64,000 nucleotides of DNA from Buxus sempervirens (Eukaryota; Streptophyta; Magnoliopsida; Buxales; Buxaceae). Below, piece by piece: positions 52,930 to 62,634 of this stretch (the stretch's first letter is position 1; every line of letters begins with the position of its first letter). Below the pieces are notes generated by a model. That model saw only the letters and a program-made list of their open reading frames with translations, was not told the DNA's origin and did no database searches. The position numbers were made by a program, and so were the translations under genes. The stretch spans positions 43,507,253-43,571,252 of the forward strand of contig OX387187.1 in NCBI GenBank assembly GCA_947561395.2. The letters are read 5' to 3'.

Positions 52930-53345
52930 TCGGATGAAATTGTTTGCCGTCAGGACGTTGCGGCAGACCTTGCAGCGTCCATGGGATGCTGCAACATGGA
53001 CGATGCATGTTGCACGTGGCAGCATCCCACGGTAGCTGCGGGGTCTGTAGGGATGCTGCAGCAATAGGCGATCACATCCTGATGGGGGGACTGAAATTGT
53101 CTTTGGCCTTTCCCTGAAATGCTTCTTGATGCAACCATGAGATGTTGAAATGCTTCTTGATGCAACCATGAGATGTTGTCATGTGGAGCATCTCACGGCC
53201 AATGTTTTGTCATGTGAACTCCACTTAAAAACAATTAAAATAATGAAAAACCACTGGCCCTGAGATACTACACATGGTAGCATCTCACGATTGCATTAGG
53301 GAGCATTTCAGAGAAAGGCCACAGACGATTTCATTTCCCATTGGG
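52930..53345. repeat. Foldback element with nested hairpins downstream of ATG8
   Basis: The left end ggatgaaattgtttgcc and the inverted right end gaaatgaaatcgtctgtgg pair. Within it, gggatgctgc...catgttgc pairs with an inverse copy (52983-53030), and a 32-bp unit ctgaaatgcttcttgatgca... is directly repeated (about 53113 and 53145) and again inverted at 53270-53320. It resembles a MITE or nested MITEs. No clear target duplication was found. A precursor of small RNAs is possible but unproven. Confidence 0.55.
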
Positions 53346-53699
53346 TCTATACTTCTTTGTATTAATTTAGGTATTTTTTGGCGCAGCTTTTCAACTTTAA
53401 ACGTAGAAAAGTTTTAAAAAAAAAAATGACAAAAGCTAGTTTGGTAATATAAATTGAAAAAACATAAAGGGCATGTTAGTAATTTTCTTTAATGTACCGA
53501 GGTGATGCTACTGGCTGAAAACCTACTGTTATTTTGTAAACCGCGTAAAATCTACTTGCATAATTCTTTGATTTTTCTTTTGGTCTTTCGAGTGCGGTTT
53601 TATATTCAGCAAAATGTTTCATCCCTCGGTAAGAACTAAGAAGAATGTAATGCAAATCAATGGCCTCGCAAATCTAGCGAATTTTTGTCACACCCCACC

Positions 53700-54620
53700 A
53701 TAAAAATTAGATCTTTCTTCAACCTCCCTTGTATCTATCTTCCCTCCTTTAACTGATTATGCAGAGACTTTGAGGAGACAGATAGAGAAAGAGGGGAACA
53801 CCCCACATCCACATCAAACTAACTTCTCAAACGGGGGCTCACATTGAAAACACAACAAACCCTGTTTCGTCCTTAGTCTTAACTTCTCCAACAGACGAAC
53901 ATTGCATATCCAACTAACACTTGTCCGATGCAGTGCACCTGAGAAACATGCAAACAACAACATAAATAATGAGATTGTCTGTCTTCTCCGCTTCGTCTTC
54001 ATTGCAACCGAGATTTCAACTGTTCCAAGCACTCGGTCGCCGTAGAGACAACGGCACCGAGCTTTTCAAAAAATTGCTCCGCTTTTACGAGACACGAGTC
54101 CATGAGTCCGAATCCCGAGCCGCCTCGGGGCAGCTTCCAGTCGCGCCGTCGATCCAACTCCAAGCCGACATAGACCATGCATATCCCCACCTAACCCAAA
54201 AATTAAGAAGAAACATTTGACCTCCATGAATGGAATGCACAAGACTTTGGAGTCCCATGTGGGTCCCTTCCACGTGGCAAAACAAGTGTTCTCCCTACCT
54301 CGCACATGGAATTGTGGCACGTGGAATGAGTTTCCGGCATCGACGTTAGGGGCCTCTCCCTTGTGTTCCTCGCAAGAGGTACAAGCAAGGGTTGGCGAAA
54401 GGATCTTTGCCTCCCCTTTCCCGCACCTTTGAGGGTCCAGCATTTTTTCCTTAATGTTTGGCCCCCACTCTCTCCACCCAATTCCCGCGTTCCTGTGGTA
54501 AAAAACTTACCAACGGAGTGCCCAGAATGTCTGGTTTCGGATTCGGATCATCCGGTTCACATATACGGTTTCATTAGGGGTACAACCTGGATCGTACGTT
54601 GCTACTGAGATCGAAGTGTT
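53700..54620. other. GC-richer stretch, no gene supported
   Basis: Overlapping short ORFs occur on both strands (for example 53969-54220 plus, 54066-54443 minus). None has a recognisable domain or matched splice context. Part may be the 5' LTR of the retroelement remnant whose primer site lies at 54627. Confidence 0.35.
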
Positions 54621-54626
54621 ACGTAA

Positions 54627-54815
54627 TGGTATCAGAGCTGGACACTGAACGGAAGTCGTAGGACTTTGAACGTTGCTTGGTTCATGTGGGCGGCCTTGCC
54701 TTGAGTTGCAGGCTATTGCACAAGGGCGTGTAGCCTTTAGGTGAGGGGAAGGGGTAGAATATTGCGATATCTTGAAATCCCATATTTCTCGGGAAGATAA
54801 AAATGAAGACTCATA
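54627..54815 (+). mobile_element. TRIM-like retroelement remnant (PBS, short internal region, PPT, LTR start)
   Basis: tggtatcagagc at 54627-54638 is a perfect plant iMet-tRNA primer-binding site. About 100 bp downstream is a polypurine stretch ggtgaggggaaggggtagaa (54740-54760), followed by cttgaaatcccatatttctc, which resembles the aatcccacatcg-type start of TRIM LTRs. The tiny internal region has no coding, as in TRIMs. LTR limits and target duplication were not found, so the call is tentative. Confidence 0.5.
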
Positions 54816-56233
54816 CCTGTGGGCAGTGTTTTTTCCCCCCATCGATGCGTTTTACTGGAGGAATTTGCCAGGTAGTTTCCCTGGCAATTTTTCGGTGAAA
54901 TGGGGCGGCGTACCGAGCGAAACGGAGTGAAACAGAGACGAAAAATGAAAATTTATTTAATTTTTATTAGCGAAACAGGCAACGTGCTGGAGAAATCGTT
55001 TTGGCCGATGGGCGGACCGAAATAGTAAACCTTGCCTATGGGATTGTGACTCCCTCAAGCAACTAGGCTTTTTGAGGTAAAAACCAAGGAACAAAACCCT
55101 GAGACCTAACAAGCCAAAGTGGCAGACATTTTCATTATTGATAGTATAGAGTGTTATAATTCCTAATTCCCTGCAGTTTGGTTTTAGTTAAGAGTCACAA
55201 ACTTGGTTTGGATTGATATCAACGTGGACCAAATAATACCCTAGCACCCACATAGCTAGCTGGTTTGGTTTCATTCTTTTTCTCTTTTTGGCTTTTTAAC
55301 TCATTCCCAAATCACAACTAAAATCATTGACGTAACAAAAATAACTAAATTTAGTTACTAGCTACTAGCTAGTGCAAGTTTTATCAAAGGAGAGAGAGAA
55401 AATATTACAGCATTTGAAAAGCTCTCCTAAACAAATACAAACACATATTTTTCTATTCAATGCTTAATTTGATATGAGTAATTTCTTACAATGCTTATAA
55501 TTTAAATTTCATATTTAAAAACAATAAAATAAAAAATAAAAATATAGAATCACTCAAACTATGGATCAAGCAGCTGCATAGAACTTGTTCCCCACTAATA
55601 TTTTGAATGCAAAAGGATAACATGATTCTTTACACCATTTTCAAAAACTTGTTACTAATCCCCGCGTACAATAACCCTATTTAAGTTTTTTTTAGGTGGG
55701 CCAAGAGCAACAAACACGGAGCCACATGCATGTCCTAAAATCTTACACACAGACAAAGGAACAGGCCAGGGCTTAATTTCTAGATAGAAACAAACAGGAA
55801 GGCTCTACCTTTTTGGTTCTTGTTTGTTAAATTGTTTTGTTATATTTACATCTTCTCCTTCGCAAGATATCTCTCCTTTCTGGTAATATCAATCTCCTTC
55901 CGTAAACGAAAAACGGTTCTAGAGAGCTCGATCTTCGTCTTTGTTGAGAATCTTTGTTTAGGTCACAGATTGATCGATCGACAGGCAAAAGTGGGAGGGG
56001 ACAGGGGTGGCCACCCCATACCGGGTCCCGATTTGTTTCATCTCCTTAAGTCTCATCACCTACAAACCTGCATGTTCTCTTACAAAACCTGCATTTAATG
56101 CTCATTTGCTTTCTCTTAGTACAAATACTACTGACTGATGCTTCTTCTACCACTACTCACCATTAACGCATAAGAAATAGGAAGAAAGATCGACTTTCAG
56201 TGATCCCTATAAGCCTTATATCTTTTAAAAAGA
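54816..56233. other. Intergenic, probable promoter of the first RGF gene at its end
   Basis: No coding seen. The last ~200 bp before 56234 (ctttctcttagtacaaatac...tataagccttatatc) is the likely promoter/5' UTR. Confidence 0.4.
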
Positions 56234-56759
56234 ATGTCAACAATATCTTCTCTTTTTCTGCTTCTGTGTCTTTCAATGCATGCATGCAATGCTCGCCATC
56301 TTCGCATCATCGATGAGAAACCCAGAACAGAAGTCCACTCTTCGGGAATGGTTGGTGCAAGATCTTTATCCTTGCCATCTAGATCTCTCAGCGTATGAAT
56401 CTATTATATGTTCTGTGTAATCTTTACTAATTCAGCTCTTTGAAATCGTCCGGTTATATATGCAGGATGTGGAGAAGACAAGGTCCTTGCATAAGGAACT
56501 CCAAGATCAAAATCAAGAAATAGAAAAAGGAGAAAGCAGGACCAATGAGATTCCAAGTGGTGCAAGCAGTGAGAAGCCAAATGCTTCCAAGGTTCCTCCG
56601 ATGAAAGTGGAGGACAATAAAGAAACAAGTTCAGGTGGTGTTCATAACCAGTCTCTTGTTTCGGTTCATTGGCCAGCGCCTCATGAGAAGCACAGAGATG
56701 ATCCTGGGTTTAACCTTGACTATTCTTTACCAAAAACACACCCTCCTCATCACAACTGA
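56234..56759 (+). CDS. GOLVEN/RGF/CLEL peptide precursor 1 (150 aa, two exons)
   Basis: Exon 1 is 56234-56392, exon 2 is 56466-56759 (intron gtatga...atgcag, phase 0). Residues 1-20 (MSTISSLFLLLCLSMHACNA) are a clear secretion signal, followed by RHLR. A long variable hydrophilic region leads to the C-terminal 13 residues DYSLPKTHPPHHN, matching the mature GLV/RGF/CLEL motif DY..P..HPP.HN exactly at the protein end. Family knowledge: the tyrosine is sulfated by TPST, a proline is hydroxylated, and the peptide acts on RGI/RGFR receptor kinases in root meristem maintenance and gravitropism. Both a signal peptide and an intact motif suggest a functional gene. Which Arabidopsis member it matches is not decided. 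Confidence 0.88.
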
Positions 56760-57114
56760 ACCCTCCTTCCCTTCTTTTTGTTATTCCTCTCTTCTTACAT
56801 CAAATATCAAATAGACTGTAAGAAACCAACGCAGAAAGAAGATCTTACAGAGCCTAAAGACTCTTAGGATTCTGTATTAACTGATGCCATCCTAACTGCA
56901 ACAACCTCGAGCATAATTCATATAATTCAGGCTGTTCATTTGTATGTGCTGCCATGCCATGTCTTTCTCTCTCTCTCTCTCTTTATTATTATTGTACATC
57001 AGATAATGCTAGTGTCACCAATTTTGGCAAGTGGTTACATTATATTATTCTATTGAGCTGCTTCTGTCTTTATCATTAATTCAAACACATCATACTATTA
57101 TCTTATTGATAGAC

Positions 57115-57629
57115 ATGGGACATGCAGGAGGAGATGAGATTATAGTGTCTTCCTCTTATGTGGGTTTGCAACAAGCAACTGTAATGGAGGTAAATTACAC
57201 CATCCTTGCATTTTCAGATTGGTGTATCTTTAGTGTAGTTAGGGAGTGAATATGTAGGGAGCAGTGGTGACCAGGACCCATGTCCCTCTCCATGTTCTTA
57301 ATGAGGGTGACAAGGGCAGATGGTGCATGCGTGCATGCATGCATGTCTATGCCATCTTATATCCGTGTGCCCTCCCCCTCCCGTCGAACTGCGTTTAGAA
57401 GGGTATGATGCAAACATGGTGGAATATCGATGGCTGATGTACGGTGTAACATGGTATTGTGGTGCATGTGTAGGGATCTGAGAGACGAGCTCGGTCGGTG
57501 CTAGGATCTGGATCTCATTTTCCGGAAGAGACTTTAGATTCTAAGGAAAACGACGTTGACGATGAGGACGTAGTCATGGACTATGAGCAACCCCACCGGA
57601 AACCGCCTATTCACAACAGAGAGACCTAG
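57115..57629 (+). CDS. GOLVEN/RGF-type peptide gene 2, N-terminal exon unresolved
   Basis: Two exons are supported: 57115-57189 (ATG GGA CAT ..., donor gtaaat) and 57474-57629 (acceptor tgtag). Joined in phase they give 76 residues ending MDYEQPHRKPPIHNRET. DYxQPHRKPPIHN is the core of the RGF3-like branch of the family, distinct from the peptide of gene 1. The preceding residues NDVDDEDVV are the usual acidic pre-motif. No secretion signal is present in this minimal model. Upstream of 57115 the frame stays open to 57013 through a hydrophobic stretch (ELLLSLSLIQTHHTIILLID) but without an ATG. Either an upstream exon was missed, the start codon was lost, or the copy is decaying. Exon 1 of gene 1 cannot be spliced to it in frame. 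Confidence 0.65.
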
Positions 57630-57804
57630 AGAATTAATTAATGTCGCTCAACTCGATCTCTCTAGTCTTCCTTAGATTGTTAATTACTTCAGTTTCAATA
57701 ATGAGATCTATCAATGTCAATTCAATGAAGAGTTTCAGCTGAGTGAGAATGTGGTGGATATAGTTGATGACCCTTGAACTGTTTGTGTATCGTCTTTCAT
57801 TTCC

Positions 57805-57990
57805 ATTTCATTAATGGGAGTCTGAGTAAAAGAAGAAACATAAAGTACTCTTATGGGTATGTGGTCATAGTGCACAGTTCAAATGTGATGGAAGGTCCTT
57901 CTCAAAGAGACACTCAGTTAAATATTGTTTCTGCATGTTTGGGTTGGTGTGTAACATTTCTATCTCATATGGGGTCTTATGTATTCCGAT
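57805..57990. repeat. Diverged direct repeat, copy 1 (partner 59045-59225)
   Basis: gtaaaagaag.aacataa, cagttcaaatgtg.tggaaggt and tctcatatggggtcttatgt appear in the same order in both places, about 1.2 kb apart. No coding frame is conserved. Confidence 0.7.
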
Positions 57991-58031
57991 TGCATGCAAT
58001 CAATCCCTCGTTTTCCTTCTTTTTGTTATTT

Positions 58032-58559
58032 TTACATATATTTTTTTTTTGATGAAAGGCCAACCCTAAATACATTCATTAACAAAACCATAATTGCATA
58101 ATTGTCGGATGATGGTGAGAAGATACAAGAAGACCAAACATAGACAACAAGAAAGTTTAAGAGCATATTCACCAAAATTTCAACCTCTTCTACTACGTCA
58201 CGACAAAAGAAGGTCAGACCTATGGTCGAAGCCATATAAACTAGCTGAAAACCAACTGTAAAATCTGACAAAGGGTCCGCACGAAGGCGGATTAAAGATC
58301 CCATTCCCAAAAGGGAGGATAGCATCATCATCAGAGATATGATGAAAGATGGGAGAGGATACAGCGAACCGAACCTCTCTCGGGTAAAGCGGCATAGTAG
58401 ACGAAAGTTGAATATGGTGCTCCTGCACTTAAACACCCCAACCACGAAAAGAACAAGAGCTATCAGGATCATCAACAAAAAGAAACTGTAAAACATCACC
58501 AGCATAACGGCCTTGAACCAAATAGCTTCCGCCATCACCGACGAGATAGGTTTGACCAC
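58032..58559 (-). other. Probable 5'-truncated non-LTR retroelement 3' end (minus strand)
   Basis: On the minus strand the segment ends ggcctttcatc followed by a run of about 10 A (plus-strand T run at 58040-58050), the usual 3' end of plant LINE copies. A 175-codon open frame runs through it, but its composition (hydrophobic, no domain) suggests the true frame is lost or it is untranslated. It sits between the two direct repeats at 57805 and 59045. No target duplication was found, so the call is tentative. Confidence 0.4.
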
Positions 58560-58591
58560 TTCATAAGTATGCTGTTCAAAAGAGATTTTAT

Positions 58592-58945
58592 GGGAAAATA
58601 GGTTTGAGTGATACGTTTTAGAAATAATTCAATTCAGATTTACTCGCATAATGCTTATTAATTAGAAAGTAGTGATACGTTCTTAAAATAATTGAGAATT
58701 AGTGTTATTTTGCTGTTTATAAACCGTCCCACTCAAAAACCTCACTTCTAACAATCCATGCAACAAAAGGCTTACATGTCTCTTGAGGGTATTTTTTTTA
58801 AAGAAATTCTTTATGTACATTAAAATACTAAAATAACACTAATTCTTAATTATGTTATAAAAGCATCCTTATTTCTCAATTACTAAGAACTAGGTAACTG
58901 AATCTTATTTAGTTTTAAAAAGTAACACTAAAAACCAATTTCCTT
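58592..58945. mobile_element. Foldback MITE (about 350 bp)
   Basis: The left arm (gtttgagtgatacgttttag, attcaattcag, gagaattagtgttatttt) pairs with the inverted right arm (ggtttttagtgttacttttt, aagattcagtt, aagaattagtgttatttt). The family also occurs in the upstream regions of both membrane-protein genes (about 2990 and 21929). The target duplication is not resolved. Confidence 0.6.
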
Positions 58946-59044
58946 ACTTTTTTTAGCCAAACTAACTTTGCAGCTGGTTGCGAAGGGTTCCACCAGTCAA
59001 GAATTTAAGAGCAACCCCACCAAAAATTATCCTCTTTTTAAATT

Positions 59045-59225
59045 TCAAATGGAATCTTCAGTAAAAGAAGGAACATAAGTCACATGGGTATGTAGGGATA
59101 GTACAGTTCAAATGTGGTGGAAGGTCCTTCTCAAAGAGGCACTCAGTTACATATGGTTTCTGCATTCTGGGCTGGTGTACAACACTTCTGTCTCATATGG
59201 GGTCTTATGTATTTCATTATAAGTG
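59045..59225. repeat. Diverged direct repeat, copy 2 (partner 57805-57990)
   Basis: See copy 1 for the shared blocks; this copy lies just after the MITE at 58592. Confidence 0.7.
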
Positions 59226-59229
59226 TAAT

Positions 59230-62200
59230 GTCTGCAAAGAGTTCTGAAAAGGCAGTTGTAACAAAACATTCAACATTTCTTTCCTCAATTAACTTAATTA
59301 TCGCCATATCATGGATAATAATAACCTAACTGGTCAGTTGGTTGCGAGGACATTCCACCACTCAAGAATTTAAAACAAGTCTTCTTTTTCAAGCTTTAAA
59401 GATGTAAGTTAAGTTGATAGGTTATAATATGTACCAGTCATGATGCTTAAGAAAGCCCTCCACATATTCAGAAACATATACTCGACAGCCAATATACCAT
59501 AAGTTGGATATTATAATTTATAAAAAGTTGGTCAGTTCACTATATTTTATATACCTATAATTTGATTTCTTTCACTTAGAAAATCTGGAAAACTTGATCA
59601 AATCCATGCCAGTGCTCCCTATCAGTTCATATACAGTTTTATGCTTTGTAGTTAACAAAGAATTTATTTACAAACAGAAAGCATGACGGAAATTCAACTC
59701 TTATCAGACGTAAAAGTCACCATTTGATGATTAACTCCTCCAAATACCAAAATCTGTTGATAAGGAAAATACTGAAATTTATTTCTTTATATGGCTTTCT
59801 AGATGAGGTTTTCAAAATGACACTTAATTACCTCAATTCTAGTTTTATTGACTACTCCATATCCCTCCCTTATGTAGAAATTTTATTAAAATTTGAAAAT
59901 GTTTGAACGAATTTACCCTTCTTTAAGTACAAATTAAAGTGTAAGTCTTTTATAATAAAAAATAATTTTAGGGGTTTAAAAGTTTTAATAGTCAATTTAA
60001 AAATCATGGGTGATTTTTTTATTAAATTTTAAAAATTTTCTTACTTAAATATAAAATTGATGAGGGATAAAAAAGTCAAATTATATTTTATAAATTTGAC
60101 AAGGGAGGTAAGTGTTATTTCAGAAACCTTAGGAGAGGTATCCATTGTTGTTATAAACTATAAAGGAGGTAAGTAAAATTCACTATATAAGAAAATACTG
60201 AAACTTCCAATCATTAGTAAAATATAGGGAAATATCACAACATTTTACTTGGAAAAAAAAATTCTTTAACACTATGCCATTAGAGGGTGGACTTCTGTTT
60301 GATATTGTTTTCTTTATTGAATAAAATTGTCCGTTTCTTTTTCAATAAAATAGTGTGAATTCATGCATCATATGAAGTGTCCCCTCTCAGTCGTATTCTT
60401 AAAGCTCTACAAATGTTCTTTAGTGAAATTCTACCAAAAAGTAATGTCATTTTCCCTTTAAACAAATTCTTTGACACTATGCCATTATACGGTCTTTAAG
60501 AAGAGGAATATAAAAAAAAAATCTTTAAATATGCCATCAGGTTTCCTCTTTCTTTTTCATTTTTGACGAAAAAGGACAGCAATTTATTAAGAGAATTAAG
60601 AAAATAATAACTGATAAAGGCATAGATTTTAAGAAATAAGCAACGAATTAAAAGAAACATCAAAGGTACTGATTAAAGCAACAACACAAATAAAAAGGCT
60701 AAGAAATAAATAAAATACCATTGAATCCCAAAAAACCCAATCTTTGCTAAGCTATCTGTAAAATTGTTTGCTGAACAAGGTACCATGGAAAACTAGATAT
60801 TCATCATGCTATCATAGAAATCTTACACAATGTCAACCTCCAGGGTTTCCACTGTGCGTAAAAATATACTACTTAAACCATCAAAGGGAGATGTGTGATG
60901 CTAACAATTCTGGTGTGAAATGTTTACAAATGGCAGATGAATTTTCAAGCCTACCTTGTCCCCTGCTGTTCCACAATGTCCCACTTTACATAACAGATGT
61001 TAGCGCCAAATACATTCGCCATACAGACTTTAGGGAACCATATATATATTAATAAAGAAGGAACAGAAGAGAGGCTACAATCTACGAAGGGGGAATGGGT
61101 AGTAGGACAGAAAAAAAGATAGAAAGAAAAAAAGCTGCACAACATTAACCTTTACATCTCCATGTTGCCAATCCATCCAAGGGAGTTACAATCGGTCTGT
61201 GAGGAATGGTTAATAAGACCAGAAAAACTACAAAAAAAGTGACCATTACATCTCCGTGCAATCAATCCATCCAAACCAAAACAGCAGGAAGATGATATCA
61301 GCATCCCCCTTTCTGGCAAAGGAAGGGAAACCTCCACTGATTTTGATAATCACAAATGGGCACCATGGAATCAAAAGATTTTTAAAGTAGGCCAAGACCA
61401 CACATGCAGAGTGTAACTTTAATATAACATATGGTAGAGGTGAAGCAATGGTGAGAATTGAAAAATTCTTAGTGATCAATTCCATTACCTTGGATCACGT
61501 ACTTATGAGAAAGATATTGATGAGTATATAACTTATAGAATTAGAGTTGAATGGCATGGGAAGCGAGTCTTAAGAACATTATATGATTGACCTATTCTAA
61601 TCAAAGAAAATTTCATATAAGATAATACAAGAGATTTCAAAAATGGGAAAAAAAAATTTAGCGAGAGAGAGAGAGAGAGAAGTCTCTAGTTGGATGGTTA
61701 TGCAAATCCCCTTTGATGGGTTGTTGTTAATAATAAACTCATTACCAATGGCCATTAAGGTTTGGACCTAATATCTGATTTAGAAGGGTTGTAAGCATAG
61801 AACTAAATTTTATTTGGAAATTAGAAAAAAAAAAAAAAAAGAGGCTTTAGTATTGGGCTATTTCATCTGTAGCAAAAATTTCATGCAAAAGCATGCCCTG
61901 TAGTAAGGATATGATTGATCCATGAAAATTAAAAAATTTCAATAACAAGTGGATCCACAAGCCTTGAATTATTTTTTAATTTTCATGAGCCAATCATATT
62001 GCTGCTATAGAGTGTTTTAGGACCATTTACGTAGATGATACAACTCCCTTTAGTAGTATCCCACAAGGTGTCAAATCTGGCTGCACATCCTCTACACCAT
62101 AACTCTCCAACAATATTTATAATAGGATTGTGATTGACCTGTTGCATTCTAAAATTACTTTTTTTACAAAATAAATTAATATATATTTTTTTTTGGTTTA

Positions 62201-62634
62201 ATGGAAGTGTCAAATTATTTAACTTTTGGTTACTTCACAGTGTTCTAATTATCTGCTTCTCAAACATAACAACTAGAGGTTTCTAATTGCTTATTCTTAC
62301 AGATTTTTGTATTCAAGCTGCAGGGGAAGAAAGGGTAGTATCCTTGTGGTATGTCACTGCCAACAAACTCCAATCATTCCCACCATAAGTTCACCATCCT
62401 TTGTCTAGTAAAACTATCACATTAAAGCAAAGATAAGCATCCGACGAAAGACTACATTGTTTTAGTATTTGATATTTCATTTCTCAAAGTTTCTATATAC
62501 TCGAACATCCATTCAGTCTCTTTTAGAGGTCCTCTTAGCTGCTGTTCCACAAATGAAGCTACATATGCACATACATGGTCTCATGCACCTTATGGATTAT
62601 TAATGGATCAGTGACTTCCACCATGGAAGCTTAC
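59230..62634. other. AT-rich intergenic region, no gene supported
   Basis: Only short ORFs. Notable low-complexity items are a (GA)n run at 61661-61681 and an A run near 61825. 60060-60190 has caagggaggtaagtgttatt and related phrases like those in Mutator-type MITEs, but no paired ends were found. The last part may hold downstream exons or the 3' UTR of the minus-strand gene at 62635. Confidence 0.4.

Noticed and set aside
54066..54481. Overlapping minus-strand ORFs (up to 125 codons)
   Set aside because: Several overlapping frames on both strands are open, with no domain or splice support; likely GC-richer chance ORFs or retroelement sequence.
58032..58559. 175-codon minus-strand ORF as a membrane-protein gene
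   Set aside because: It ends at a poly(A)-like run with a LINE-type 3' end, has no recognisable domain, and its hydrophobicity looks like an off-frame translation of a decayed retroelement.
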